Assembly (NCBI GenBank): GCA_029863305.1
Contig: JAOTVR010000010.1
Span: 1-63,458 of the forward strand
From: Gammaproteobacteria bacterium
GTDB lineage: Bacteria > Pseudomonadota > Gammaproteobacteria > Steroidobacterales > Woeseiaceae
DNA length: 63,458 bases
Direction: 5' to 3'
A program made the translations under genes and the position numbers. The notes under the pieces were generated by a model that saw only the letters and a list, made by a program, of their open reading frames with translations, did not search any database and was not told the DNA's origin. Within the stretch, counting starts at the first letter, position 1, and each line of letters starts with the position of its first letter. Positions 35,961 through 45,197 of this stretch are shown in pieces.

Positions 35961-38900
35961 CTAGAACCTGAATTTCAGGCCGAGCTGGATCCGGTAGACC
36001 GAGGGCAGCCGTGCAATCGCCGGCCTCGGCGCCATCGTTTCGGGACTGACCTGCGCGCCTGATACCGGAGTATAGACGTACTGCCCTCCAGCGATCGATA
36101 CATTGGCGAGCGCGACGTTGGACGGCGCAGAATAACTTTCCACGCGACCCCAGTCGTCGTTGAGCAGGTTGCCGAAATTCTCGATATCCAGGAAGACATC
36201 GAAAGCTGAATTACCGACCTTGATCTCCTGCTGCAAACGCAGATTGAGAATATTCACCCAGCCAGTCGAGCAGGCGTTGCGCGTGATGATGGTGCCACGC
36301 CTGCGTTTGAGGCAGGAATCGTTGGAGATAAATGTATCCATGTTCGAGAGGAATTCAGAATCTCCTGTGACGATCGGGTCGCTGGTGCCGGTCGGCACAT
36401 AAAACAGGTGCGAACCCGGATTGTCACCCTCGCTGCCGAAATCAGCCAGGAACGTGCCGCCAAATGCCGCGTCTCCGCTGCCAAACACGTAGGAAAAATG
36501 TCGTCCCGAATTTCCGATAAAGATCAGGCTCACGCGACTCGTGTTGTCACCAAACAGCGTGTGAGACCAGTCGAAGGTCGCAGTGAAGCGGTCCGACACC
36601 TCGTACTTCGATGGCGACAGCCTCATGTTGTTGAAATCCGTGGTTGCGTCGAAGGCAAAGGATTCGTAAGTGATGAACCGGTTGTACGCGCGGACCTCTT
36701 CCGCATCGGTACTGGTGTATCCGAGCGAGAAGTCAAACAGACCCCGATTGGTGTCCCAGGTCTTCGCCAGGTTGAGTGTGAAGACCGTGCTATCGCCCTG
36801 GCTGGTGTTCTCGAGGATATAGTCGCCACCCGGCGTGAAACTGTATATGTTGCGGCCATCAGGCGCGGTGCCGGTCACCGTGCGCCGACCTTCCCTGACG
36901 TTGAAGCCGTCTTTGACCTCGGACAGGATGATATCCGCAGAGACGTTCCAGTCGTCACCCAGACCGATTGCGGAAAAATCCGCGGTGTATTCCGCGCCCA
37001 GGCTGTACTTCCAGGTGCTCAGCGTTTCGAAATCCGGTGAGATGGTCTCGACATCCGAATTGGCGTTGACAGTATTGAACTCCTGCAGGAGTTCAAATGC
37101 GATATCAGGATCGGGCAGAGCCGCGCCCAACTCGTCGAGGAGTCCAAACGCCTCGTCGATACATGGGCCGCATACGATGTTGCGAGTAACACCGTTGCCC
37201 GAATAGCTGTTCGACAGCATGATTAACGGCTCGCCGCCGCCGAACAAACCTGCACCGCCCCTGATTGTCAGGCGGTCGCTGGCAGACCAGTCGAAGCCGA
37301 AGCGTGGCATCACCAGGTCGTTGCCGTCCAAGTTGAAGGTATTGTCGAACGGGTTTCGCGCCGCGAAGCTGGAATTCAGCGGGACGTCGTCATCGTTGCT
37401 GTGCTCGTCATAGCGCAGGCCGAATCTTAATACCAGTTCATCCGTGGCTCTCCACTCGTCCTGAACGTAGAAACTGTCGGTCACGAGCTCAAATTTGCCA
37501 ACTGCGTCCGCAACGTCCCCGGTCGTGGAGCCACCGAACAACACCAGGCCGATATTACGTTGCTCAAAATTATCGATGCCAGTGCGTTCGTCTCCGGTGT
37601 CGGGAAGACCATCAGGACCGTCATCCGGGAAGAACAAGAACTGACCGCGCGTGAACGGGACAAATACGTTGAAGGTCTTTTTCGCCTCACGCTCGTAACC
37701 GGCGGTAATGGTATGGTCGCCTATCGTATAATCGGCCTTGAAGCGAAGCTGGTCCGATTCGTTATCGAGCAGATTATTGTGCCGGAACCGGTCACCGCCC
37801 GCGGTAATCGTGCCGAAGCCGCCGGTCAGGATTGAAAAATCCGGTGTCGACGAGTCGATACTGACCTGACGGTTCGCCACATCCTTGACACCGTACTTGA
37901 ATTCCGTCGACAGGTTGTCGGTCCAGTTGGAGAACACCTGCAATGAATAGGCGTTCAGCTCTTCGTTGATGTTGTAGCGATTCGACTGCAACACCGCCAG
38001 GTCGGGAAAATCATCGAACAGCACATCGCCGTCGGCACTCTGGTAGCTGATGACCGCACGGTGATCGTCGTTGATGTACCAATCCAGTTTCAACAGGATT
38101 TTTTCGTCCTCGTCGACGTCTGTTGCGTCGAACGTACCCGGGTCGAAACCGTACTCGGTTTGAAATATATTGATCACTCTGTCGACGTCTGCCTGCGTGA
38201 CACCGACAATGTTGTCGATGGTTTGCGAGTTGGACGGCCGCGTGGTCTCGTATTTCTCGTAGTTCACGAAGAAGAACAGCTTATCCCTGACGATCGGCCC
38301 GCCCAGAGTGAATCCGTAGACCTCTTCGTCAAAATCGGCGATGGCCAGGTCTTCACCATCTGATTTATCGCCGGTGAAACTGTCATCCGTCTGGAAATAG
38401 TAGGCGCTGCCCTCCAGATCGTTGGTGCCTGACTTGGTGACAATATTGATATTTCCGCCGATAAAGCTGCCGAAGGTCACGTCGTACGGTGCCACGTTGA
38501 CGGTCAGTGCCTCGATCGCGTCGATAGAGATCGGCGCGCGCTGGGTAGCGGAAGCATTCTTGGACAAGCCGAAGTTATCGTTCTGCGCCACGCCGTCGAT
38601 CGTCAGGTTGTTATAACGGAAATTGGCCCCCGCGATCGATACCGCGGGCCCTCGGGCCACGCTGTTGTCGACCAGAATTTTGGGATCGGTCGCCAGTGTG
38701 CTGACGAAGTCGCGCGATAGCGACGGCGTGCCATCGATCCGGCTACGGTCGAAAGCGCTGCCAACACCGACAGCGACTTCTCCGGTCGGCGCCACCGCCG
38801 TAACCATGATTTCCTCGATAATGGACCGCACCGCGAGATCGACAACCGCGGTCTTATCGAGTTCGAGATAGATGTTCTGAATGACATCCGCTGCATACTC

Positions 38901-39182
38901 GCCGCCACCCGCGACAGATACCTCGTAAGGACCGCCGACGGCCAGGCCGCGCACTGCCGCAGCGCCCTGATCGTTCGAAGTAAGGACCTGGGTACGCCCG
39001 GTTGGCACGTGCGTCACGTTGACCTGAACGCCTCCTGCTGCAGCACCGTTTTCGTCGGTGACCACGACCCTTATCGAGGAAGATGTGTTCTGCGCAATTG
39101 CCGAGCTGAATGAGAACAGCGCAGACAATGCGAGAATCGCGCACAGGAATGGTAAGCGTTTGAAACTAAAGAAGGTTTTCAC
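35961..39182 (-). CDS. TonB-dependent receptor with carboxypeptidase-regulatory N-domain (Oar-like)
   Basis: A 1073-residue outer-membrane receptor. A signal peptide (ILALSALFSFSSAIAQ) precedes a CarboxypepD_reg/CnaB-like beta domain (about 35-110). A TonB-box-like IEEIMVTA lies near residue 118. The plug has NLTIDGVAQNDNFGL and GGNINIVTKSGTNDLEG. The large barrel ends in LGLKFRF with the terminal phenylalanine. The GTG start follows AAGGGGAAAGTC. Its ligand is unknown, but the neighbours are nucleoside genes. It is similar in layout to the second receptor at 54632. Confidence 0.93.
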   Translation of the reverse strand: MKTFFSFKRLPFLCAILALSALFSFSSAIAQNTSSSIRVVVTDENGAAAGGVQVNVTHVPTGRTQVLTSNDQGAAAVRGLAVGGPYEVSVAGGGEYAADVIQNIYLELDKTAVVDLAVRSIIEEIMVTAVAPTGEVAVGVGSAFDRSRIDGTPSLSRDFVSTLATDPKILVDNSVARGPAVSIAGANFRYNNLTIDGVAQNDNFGLSKNASATQRAPISIDAIEALTVNVAPYDVTFGSFIGGNINIVTKSGTNDLEGSAYYFQTDDSFTGDKSDGEDLAIADFDEEVYGFTLGGPIVRDKLFFFVNYEKYETTRPSNSQTIDNIVGVTQADVDRVINIFQTEYGFDPGTFDATDVDEDEKILLKLDWYINDDHRAVISYQSADGDVLFDDFPDLAVLQSNRYNINEELNAYSLQVFSNWTDNLSTEFKYGVKDVANRQVSIDSSTPDFSILTGGFGTITAGGDRFRHNNLLDNESDQLRFKADYTIGDHTITAGYEREAKKTFNVFVPFTRGQFLFFPDDGPDGLPDTGDERTGIDNFEQRNIGLVLFGGSTTGDVADAVGKFELVTDSFYVQDEWRATDELVLRFGLRYDEHSNDDDVPLNSSFAARNPFDNTFNLDGNDLVMPRFGFDWSASDRLTIRGGAGLFGGGEPLIMLSNSYSGNGVTRNIVCGPCIDEAFGLLDELGAALPDPDIAFELLQEFNTVNANSDVETISPDFETLSTWKYSLGAEYTADFSAIGLGDDWNVSADIILSEVKDGFNVREGRRTVTGTAPDGRNIYSFTPGGDYILENTSQGDSTVFTLNLAKTWDTNRGLFDFSLGYTSTDAEEVRAYNRFITYESFAFDATTDFNNMRLSPSKYEVSDRFTATFDWSHTLFGDNTSRVSLIFIGNSGRHFSYVFGSGDAAFGGTFLADFGSEGDNPGSHLFYVPTGTSDPIVTGDSEFLSNMDTFISNDSCLKRRRGTIITRNACSTGWVNILNLRLQQEIKVGNSAFDVFLDIENFGNLLNDDWGRVESYSAPSNVALANVSIAGGQYVYTPVSGAQVSPETMAPRPAIARLPSVYRIQLGLKFRF

Positions 39183-39363
39183 GACTTTCCCCTTAGCCTT
39201 GTTGTTTGTTAGTGGCGAAAGTATAGCTCAGCTGTACTCTGCCAACACAATTAATCGCGTTTGTTACGTAACTGTTTCCAAGCAGATAGAATGGCGGCAC
39301 TGCAAGTGCGTAAATAACGCATCGGATTCGACTGCTCGACACCACAATGGTTACAGAACAATA

Positions 39364-40245
39364 ATGAATGAACTACCGACATATACCGCTCCGCCCGGGG
39401 GTCAGCTCAGCCGGGAGATGCTGGCCGATTATGAAAACACCGGTGTGTTGATACTGCGAGATTTCGTGTCAACGGACCAGTGTCAACGCTTGCGCGAACA
39501 TACGCTGAAACTTATCGACGAATTTGATCTGACCGAAGTTCGGCATGTGTTCTCGGCGATGGAACAATCGCAACTCGACGACAGCTACTTTGAGGAATCG
39601 GGCGACAAGATCCGTTTCTTTTTTGAACACGATGCGTTCGATGAGAGCGGTAATCTCAGGCAGCCAAAGGAGCACAGCCTCAATAAGATGGGGCATGCGA
39701 TGCACGATCTGGACCCGGTATTCGACAGTTTTTCACGGACAGCGGAACTTGCCGGGATCGCACGCAGCCTCGGTATCGAAGCTCCGGGCATCATCCAGTC
39801 GATGTACATCTTCAAGCCGCCCCGGATTGGTGGCGAAGTCTATTGCCACCAGGACTCGACGTTCATATACACCGAACCCGAATCCTGCGTTGGTTTCTGG
39901 TTTGCGCTCGAAGACGCAACGGTCGAAAACGGCTGTATGCAGTTTATCCCGGGCGGGCACAAGCTGGGGCTCAAAGAGCGTCATTTTCGCGGCAAGGACG
40001 GCAAGCTGACGTTCGAAACGCTCGACGATTCGCCGTGGCCCGAAAACGCGACGGTCGCCGCGGAGGCGCCGGCCGGTACCATGGTCATTTTCGACGGTCG
40101 TGCACCGCACCTGAGCGGCCCGAACCTGTCCGCCAAATCCCGCCACGCCTACACGCTGCACATTATCGATCGCAACTGCCACTATCCGGCCGAGAACTGG
40201 CTGCAACGCAGCCCGGACCTGCCGTTGCGTGGTTTCGACAGCTGA
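39364..40245 (+). CDS. PHYHD1-like phytanoyl-CoA dioxygenase family protein
   Basis: A 293-residue Fe(II)/2-oxoglutarate oxygenase. Iron ligands are H162 and D164 (CHQDS) and H249 (GRAPHLSG); R260 would bind 2-oxoglutarate. As I recall human PHYHD1, the two proteins share length and segments such as SGDKIRFFFE, NKMGHAMHDLDPVF and QSMYIFKPP. The ATG at 39364 fits this N-terminus; the frame open from 39058 does not. Its stop overlaps the deoA start (TGATG), so it is translationally coupled to thymidine phosphorylase. A role in modifying a nucleoside or its sugar is a reasonable guess but unproven. Confidence 0.85.
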   Translation: MNELPTYTAPPGGQLSREMLADYENTGVLILRDFVSTDQCQRLREHTLKLIDEFDLTEVRHVFSAMEQSQLDDSYFEESGDKIRFFFEHDAFDESGNLRQPKEHSLNKMGHAMHDLDPVFDSFSRTAELAGIARSLGIEAPGIIQSMYIFKPPRIGGEVYCHQDSTFIYTEPESCVGFWFALEDATVENGCMQFIPGGHKLGLKERHFRGKDGKLTFETLDDSPWPENATVAAEAPAGTMVIFDGRAPHLSGPNLSAKSRHAYTLHIIDRNCHYPAENWLQRSPDLPLRGFDS

Positions 40246-41564
40246 TGTTGTTTGCCGATGTAATTCGTCATAAGCGTGATGGTGGTGTGCTTGGCGATGC
40301 TGAGATTCAGTTCTTCGTGGACGGCCTTGCTGACGGGAGCCTGCCGGCTGAGCAAGTGTCGTCGCTCGCCATGGCGATCTTTCTGAACTCGATGACGTTC
40401 GATGAGACCGCGACGCTGACGACCGCCATGGCCGAGTCAGGCACGGTCCTCGACTGGAGTAGTGCCGGTCTCGACGGGCCTGTCGTCGACAAGCATTCGA
40501 CCGGCGGCGTTGGCGACAAAGTCAGTTTCCTGCTGGCGCCGATCGCGGCAGCGTGTGGCTGTTTTGTGCCGATGATCTCCGGACGAGGTCTCGGGCATAC
40601 GGGCGGAACCACTGACAAAGCCGAGTCGATTCCGGGATACAACACGGCGCCGGATTTCGAGACTTTCCGGAAGGTCGTCAAGACCATCGGTTGTGCGGTC
40701 ATCGGCCAGACGTCGGACCTGGCGCCGGCGGACCGGCGGCTGTATTCGATTCGTGATGTCACCGCGACCGTGGAATCGATACCGTTGATAACGGCGTCCA
40801 TCCTGTCGAAGAAGATTGCCGCAGGGCTGAATGCGCTTGTTATGGATGTGAAAGTGGGCAGTGGCGCCTTCATGCCGACCTATGAGCGCTCGGTCGACCT
40901 TGCGAAAAGTATTATCGCGACGGCGGCAAAGGCGGGCCTGAAAACCAGTGCCGTATTGACCGACATGAACGAAGTGCTTGGCACGACGGCCGGCAACGCG
41001 CTCGAAATTGAAGAGGCCATGGCCTTTCTGCGTAACGACTATCGCGAATCGCGCCTCGATGAAGTGGTGCTGGCACTGTGTGCCGAGATGCTTTTGACAG
41101 CCGGCCTTGAAGACGACGTCGACACAGCCGCGAAGCGCTGCGATGACGCTGTAAGCAGCGGTCGGGCTGCAGAGATCTTCGACAGGATGTGTGCATCGCT
41201 TGGCGGTCCGGGCGATTTCGTCGACAACAGTCGTAAATACCTGGCGACAGCGCCGGTCCAAAAACCGGTGTTTGGCAAAGGTTATCTGACGGCCGTCGAT
41301 GTTCGCGCTGTCGGCAATTCGATAATTGAGCTCGGCGGTGGACGCCGCCAGGTTGGCGAGACCCTCGATCTGTCGGTCGGGCTTAGCGATGTCGCGCCAA
41401 TCGGAACGTATCTCGACGCACAAAGGCCGCTGGCCGTGATCCATGCCGCATCCCCCGATGCTGCCGCACATGTTGAGAAACTGTTGCTTGAAGCCTGCTC
41501 GACGAGTGACTCGGCACCGTCGGAAAGTGTTGTAATCCACCAGAAATTGTCGGGTCCGGGCTGA
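40245..41564 (+). CDS. deoA: Thymidine phosphorylase
   Basis: A 439-residue pyrimidine nucleoside phosphorylase. Signatures are VDKHSTGGVGDKVSF (about 80-94) for phosphate binding, SGRGLGHTGGTTDK (the family signature) and VMDVKVGSGAFM. It converts thymidine or deoxyuridine plus phosphate to the base and deoxyribose 1-phosphate in the cytoplasm. The start overlaps the dioxygenase stop by one base. Downstream on the same strand lie nupC-type, nucleoside hydrolase and ribokinase genes, making a nucleoside utilisation operon. Confidence 0.96.
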   Translation: MLFADVIRHKRDGGVLGDAEIQFFVDGLADGSLPAEQVSSLAMAIFLNSMTFDETATLTTAMAESGTVLDWSSAGLDGPVVDKHSTGGVGDKVSFLLAPIAAACGCFVPMISGRGLGHTGGTTDKAESIPGYNTAPDFETFRKVVKTIGCAVIGQTSDLAPADRRLYSIRDVTATVESIPLITASILSKKIAAGLNALVMDVKVGSGAFMPTYERSVDLAKSIIATAAKAGLKTSAVLTDMNEVLGTTAGNALEIEEAMAFLRNDYRESRLDEVVLALCAEMLLTAGLEDDVDTAAKRCDDAVSSGRAAEIFDRMCASLGGPGDFVDNSRKYLATAPVQKPVFGKGYLTAVDVRAVGNSIIELGGGRRQVGETLDLSVGLSDVAPIGTYLDAQRPLAVIHAASPDAAAHVEKLLLEACSTSDSAPSESVVIHQKLSGPG

Positions 41565-41597
41565 TCTATGCGGTATGCTAGTGCCGCTATCAATAAA

Positions 41598-41639
41598 GGG
41601 GACGGTCCGGGTCTGGACGGTTAAATCTGGAATGTCCCC
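41598..41639. repeat. Palindromic element between deoA and the NupC-type gene
   Basis: GGGGAC (41598-41603) pairs with GTCCCC (41634-41639), and an inner GTCC (41605-41608) pairs with GGAC (41615-41618). The outer arms continue imperfectly into flanking A/T runs. Its GGGAC-containing layout recalls the element before pssA. It may be a dispersed REP-like repeat or an mRNA stabiliser that separates expression of deoA from the transporter. Confidence 0.45.
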
Positions 41640-41668
41640 GTTTTAAGAATCGTCAAGCGGGGGGAATT

Positions 41669-42913
41669 ATGCCGGATAATCTCATCGGAATTGTTGGGGT
41701 CATTGTGCTTCTCGGCATCGCGATCCTGTTCTCCAGCAATCGCCGGAAAATCAACCTGCGAGTCGTCGGCGCGGCATTTGCCCTGCAGGCGGGTATTGCC
41801 GCGTTCGTGCTTTACTTTGAAACCGGCCGGGCTGCAATCCGCGGTTTGAGCACGGGCGTGCTTGCCGTGATCGGCTACTCGAAAGCAGGCATTGACATGG
41901 TATTCGGTCCGCTTGGCGATTCCGGTGTCATCGGCTTCAGTTTTGCGATCAACGTGCTGCCGATCATCATCTTCTTCGCGGCGCTGATGTCGGTCATGTA
42001 TCACCTGCGGATCATGGAGTGGGTCGTAAAGCTCGTTGGCGGTGCCCTGCACAAGATCATTGGTACCGGCGCAATTGAATCGATGAATGCAGCTGCCAAT
42101 ATCTTCGTCGGCCAGACCGAGGCGCCGCTGGTGGTAAAACCGTACCTCAGGAATCTGACGGAGCCACAATTCTTCGCTGTCATGGTGTCGGGTCTTGCGT
42201 CGATCGCCGGCACGGTCCTCGCCGGATATGTGCTTATGGGCGCAGAGCTCAAATACTTGCTGGCGGCGGCGTTCATGGCCGCCCCGGGCGGTCTGTTGAT
42301 GGCCAAACTCGTGATGCCCGACGAGGAGGCCGTGCCGCCAGGTGGCCACGAGAAACTCAAGATGGAGCCCAGTCACCACGCCAACGTGATTATGGCGGCG
42401 GCATCCGGCACCTCCGACGGCCTGCGTCTGGCCGTCAACATCGGCGCCATGCTGGTCGCCTTCGTCGGCCTGATCGCACTATTCAATGGTCTGGTTGGCG
42501 GGCTGAGCAGCCTGCTGGGCATCGACAGTCTCCTCGGAGTCGACGAGGTCACGTTGCAGCTGATACTCGGCAAGATTTTCCAGCCGCTGATGTACATCCT
42601 GAGTGTGCCGTGGGCCGAGGCCGAGGCAGCGGGCGCCCTGTTCGGTGAGAAGATCATTCTCAACGAATTTGTCGCGTTCTCGCACCTCAACGACTACCTC
42701 GCCGGCATGAGTCCAAGAACGATCGCGGTCACTACCTTTTCGCTGTGCGGCTTCGCGAATTTATCCTCGATCGCGATTCTGCTGGGAGGGCTCGGCGTAC
42801 TCGTGCCCGAGAAACGCGAGTTGATCGGGCGCTTCGGAATGAAAGTCGTGCTGGCCGCGTCGCTGTCGAACCTGATGAGCGCTGCGCTCGCAGGACTGAT
42901 GCTGACGTTCTGA
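41669..42913 (+). CDS. NupC-type concentrative nucleoside transporter
   Basis: A 414-residue inner-membrane CNT-family symporter. Recognisable segments are GFSFAINVLPIIIFFAALMSVMYHL, the substrate motif GQTEAPLVVKPYL, MTVMVSGLASIAGTVLAGY-like (here FAVMVSGLASIAGTVLAGYVLMG) and the late NEFVAFSHL with SLCGFANLSSIAILLGGLG. It would bring nucleosides in with Na+ or H+. A strong GGGGGG precedes the ATG. Nucleoside hydrolase follows four bases after its stop. Confidence 0.93.
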   Translation: MPDNLIGIVGVIVLLGIAILFSSNRRKINLRVVGAAFALQAGIAAFVLYFETGRAAIRGLSTGVLAVIGYSKAGIDMVFGPLGDSGVIGFSFAINVLPIIIFFAALMSVMYHLRIMEWVVKLVGGALHKIIGTGAIESMNAAANIFVGQTEAPLVVKPYLRNLTEPQFFAVMVSGLASIAGTVLAGYVLMGAELKYLLAAAFMAAPGGLLMAKLVMPDEEAVPPGGHEKLKMEPSHHANVIMAAASGTSDGLRLAVNIGAMLVAFVGLIALFNGLVGGLSSLLGIDSLLGVDEVTLQLILGKIFQPLMYILSVPWAEAEAAGALFGEKIILNEFVAFSHLNDYLAGMSPRTIAVTTFSLCGFANLSSIAILLGGLGVLVPEKRELIGRFGMKVVLAASLSNLMSAALAGLMLTF

Positions 42914-42917
42914 GCCG

Positions 42918-43868
42918 GTGGCGCGCAAGATCATCATCGACTGCGATCCCGGGCAGGACGATGCCGTCGCCCTGTTGCTCGCATTCGCGTCACCCGAAGA
43001 ACTGGAACTGCTCGGCATAACGACCGTCGGCGGTAACGTGCCACTCAGGCTGACTCATCGCAACGCACGCATGATGTGCGATATTGCAGGCAAGCAGGAC
43101 GTGCCGGTCTTCGCGGGATGCGCGGAGCCTCTGGTTCGACCGCTGCAAACGGCCGAGATGATTCACGGTGAGACGGGCATCAACGGTATCGATGTGTTCG
43201 AGCCTGACACGCCGTTGCAGGACGAGCACGCCGTCGATTACATCATTCGCACATTGATGGACGCAGATCAGGATTCCATCACGCTCGTGCCGACAGGCCC
43301 ACTGACCAATATTGCAACCGCGATCGACAAGCAAGCCGCGATTTTGCCGAAGATCCATCGGATCGTATTGATGGGCGGCGCGATGCGCGAGGGCGGTAAC
43401 CGCACGCCGTCCGCCGAGTTCAATATCCTCGTTGATCCCGAAGCCGCCGATATTGTCCTTCGTTGCGGGCGACCGATCACGCAATTGGGTCTCGACGTGA
43501 CGCACCAGGTTTTGTCGACCCGCGATCGGGTCGACCGAATTCGGGCACTGGGAAATCCTGTTGCCGAAGCGACGGCCGACATGTTGAGTTTTTTCGATCG
43601 TTACGACACCGAAAAATACACATCGAAAGGCGCGCCGTTGCATGATCCCTGCACGGTAGCCTGGTTGCTGAAGCCCGGGCTTTTCGATGGCAAGGACTGC
43701 AATGTTTCCGTCGAAACGCAGTCCGAGTTGACGCTCGGGCATACGGCTGTCGATTTCTGGCATGTCACGGATCGGCCCATCAACGTGCACTGGGTCTATA
43801 GGGTCGACGCCGACGGCTTCTACGATTTCCTGATCGAACGACTGGCCCGTTTCGGCGAGGACTCCTGA
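42918..43868 (+). CDS. Nucleoside hydrolase (RihA/RihB-like)
   Basis: A 316-residue enzyme with the calcium-site signature IIDCDPGQDDAVALLLA at the N-terminus (residues 5-21), the central VLMGGAMREGGNRTPSAEFNILVDPEAA and HDPCTVAWLL near the C-terminus. It hydrolyses ribonucleosides to base and free ribose. Start is GTG at 42918. The ribokinase gene overlaps its stop by one base (TGATG), which fits: ribose released here is phosphorylated next. Pyrimidine preference is likely from family resemblance but not certain. Confidence 0.93.
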   Translation: MARKIIIDCDPGQDDAVALLLAFASPEELELLGITTVGGNVPLRLTHRNARMMCDIAGKQDVPVFAGCAEPLVRPLQTAEMIHGETGINGIDVFEPDTPLQDEHAVDYIIRTLMDADQDSITLVPTGPLTNIATAIDKQAAILPKIHRIVLMGGAMREGGNRTPSAEFNILVDPEAADIVLRCGRPITQLGLDVTHQVLSTRDRVDRIRALGNPVAEATADMLSFFDRYDTEKYTSKGAPLHDPCTVAWLLKPGLFDGKDCNVSVETQSELTLGHTAVDFWHVTDRPINVHWVYRVDADGFYDFLIERLARFGEDS

Positions 43869-44725
43869 TGCCATCAATCGTCGTCGTCGGGTCCGTGAAT
43901 CTCGATCTCGTCGCCACGGTCGACCGCCTGCCGACACCGGGTGAAACGGTGACCGGTGCTGATCTCAATCGTTTCCCCGGCGGTAAGGGCGCGAATCAGG
44001 CCCTGGCAGCAAAGCGGCTTGGGGCCGATGTAACCCTCGTTGCATGCGTTGGCGACGACGCCGCGGCCGATGAAGCGCTGGCGTTATTGCGTGAGGAAGG
44101 CGTGGAACTGGGCATGTGTCAGCGCATTGCCGGCGCACGGAGCGGCACGGCACTTATTGCCGTAGCGGCATCGGGCGAAAATCACATTGTCGTTGCGCCG
44201 GGCGCGAACCGGGCGCTTACGCCCGAATTGCTGCGCTTACCTGAGGCCGACGCGCTGATCTGTCAGCTCGAAACGCCAATCGAGACGATCGTCAGGGCTG
44301 CCGCGGAATTTACGGGCTGGTTCGTTGTGAATCTCGCACCCGCGATGCATGTGGATGTGTCGGTGCTGCAACGCGCCGATCTGGTGGTGGTCAATGAGTC
44401 CGAGGCGGCCTGGTATGGTGACAGCCTGCGCGCCTGCAGCGGCATGATCGCGACGACCTTTGGCGCCGCCGGCGCGGTTCTGTCGAAACGCGGCGAGGAT
44501 CTCGCACGCACGAAGCCGCCGCGCATAGAGGCCGTGGACACGACCGCTGCCGGGGACACGTTTACGGCCGCGCTAACCGTCGCGCTGGCCGAAGGTCAGG
44601 AGCCCGAAGAGGCGCTGAAGTTCGCTTGCGCAGCCGGCGCCGCCGCCGCGACAAAGCTCGGCGCTCAGCCGTCTCTGCCGACCCGCGATGACGTGATTCG
44701 ATTGTTAGCGGATGGCGGCGGGTGA
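43868..44725 (+). CDS. rbsK: Ribokinase (PfkB family)
   Basis: A 285-residue PfkB sugar kinase. Landmarks are FPGGKGANQALAAKRLGADV near residue 38 and the catalytic DTTAAGDTFTAAL near residue 222, where the aspartate acts as base. It phosphorylates ribose (possibly deoxyribose) with ATP to the 5-phosphate. Translation is coupled to the nucleoside hydrolase gene. It is the last gene of the phyH-deoA-nupC-hydrolase-kinase series and converges with the pyrimidine operon. Confidence 0.92.
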   Translation: MPSIVVVGSVNLDLVATVDRLPTPGETVTGADLNRFPGGKGANQALAAKRLGADVTLVACVGDDAAADEALALLREEGVELGMCQRIAGARSGTALIAVAASGENHIVVAPGANRALTPELLRLPEADALICQLETPIETIVRAAAEFTGWFVVNLAPAMHVDVSVLQRADLVVVNESEAAWYGDSLRACSGMIATTFGAAGAVLSKRGEDLARTKPPRIEAVDTTAAGDTFTAALTVALAEGQEPEEALKFACAAGAAAATKLGAQPSLPTRDDVIRLLADGGG

Positions 44726-44800
44726 GATGTTTGCCGACCGAAGCAAAGCGCAGCACGGCGAGCCATGAGGGAGGCAAATATGTCGCCCGCAGTCTGTGTA

Positions 44801-45193
44801 CTACAAATGGAATGACGCCGGCAGCAAGTCTGCCATCGTAAACGTACTCCACTCGCCAGCATCGTCTTTGACGATGATGCGTGTGTTTTCGTCCGAGAAC
44901 TCATGAATACGCTGGCGGCAGCCGCCACAGGGCGTGCAGGCGCGTGTTTTGTTTTCTCCGCCACCGGCGACAGCAATCGTGACGATGCGTTTGCCGCCAG
45001 CCGCAATCATTGCCGAAATCGCGCCCGCCTCAGCGCAGCTGCCCTGCGGATACGCTGCATTCTCGACGTTGCAGCCGACATGAACCTGGCCCTGCTCGTC
45101 GAGAATCGCCGCGCCAACATGAAAATCGGAGTAGGGGCAGTACGCCTTTTCTCTGACGACACGGGCGGCGTCCAGCAGTTCTTCATCGGTCAT
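44801..45193 (-). CDS. cdd: Cytidine deaminase
   Basis: A 130-residue homotetrameric-type cytidine deaminase. The zinc and proton-shuttle motif is GCNVENAAYPQGSCAEAGAI (catalytic glutamate in CAE) and the second zinc pair is PCGGCRQRI. It converts cytidine and deoxycytidine to uridine forms. It lies four bases downstream of preA on the minus strand, so it is the last gene of the reductive pyrimidine operon. It feeds cytidine into the uracil route. Confidence 0.96.
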   Translation of the reverse strand: MTDEELLDAARVVREKAYCPYSDFHVGAAILDEQGQVHVGCNVENAAYPQGSCAEAGAISAMIAAGGKRIVTIAVAGGGENKTRACTPCGGCRQRIHEFSDENTRIIVKDDAGEWSTFTMADLLPASFHL

Positions 45194-45197
45194 ACGC

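Noticed and set aside
39843..40244. N-terminal extension of deoA into the dioxygenase gene
   Set aside because: The added sequence is an out-of-frame reading of the dioxygenase. The ATG at 40245 gives the normal DeoA N-terminus.
40437..41540. 367-codon minus-strand frame opposite deoA
   Set aside because: Antisense shadow of a gene with complete thymidine phosphorylase motifs.
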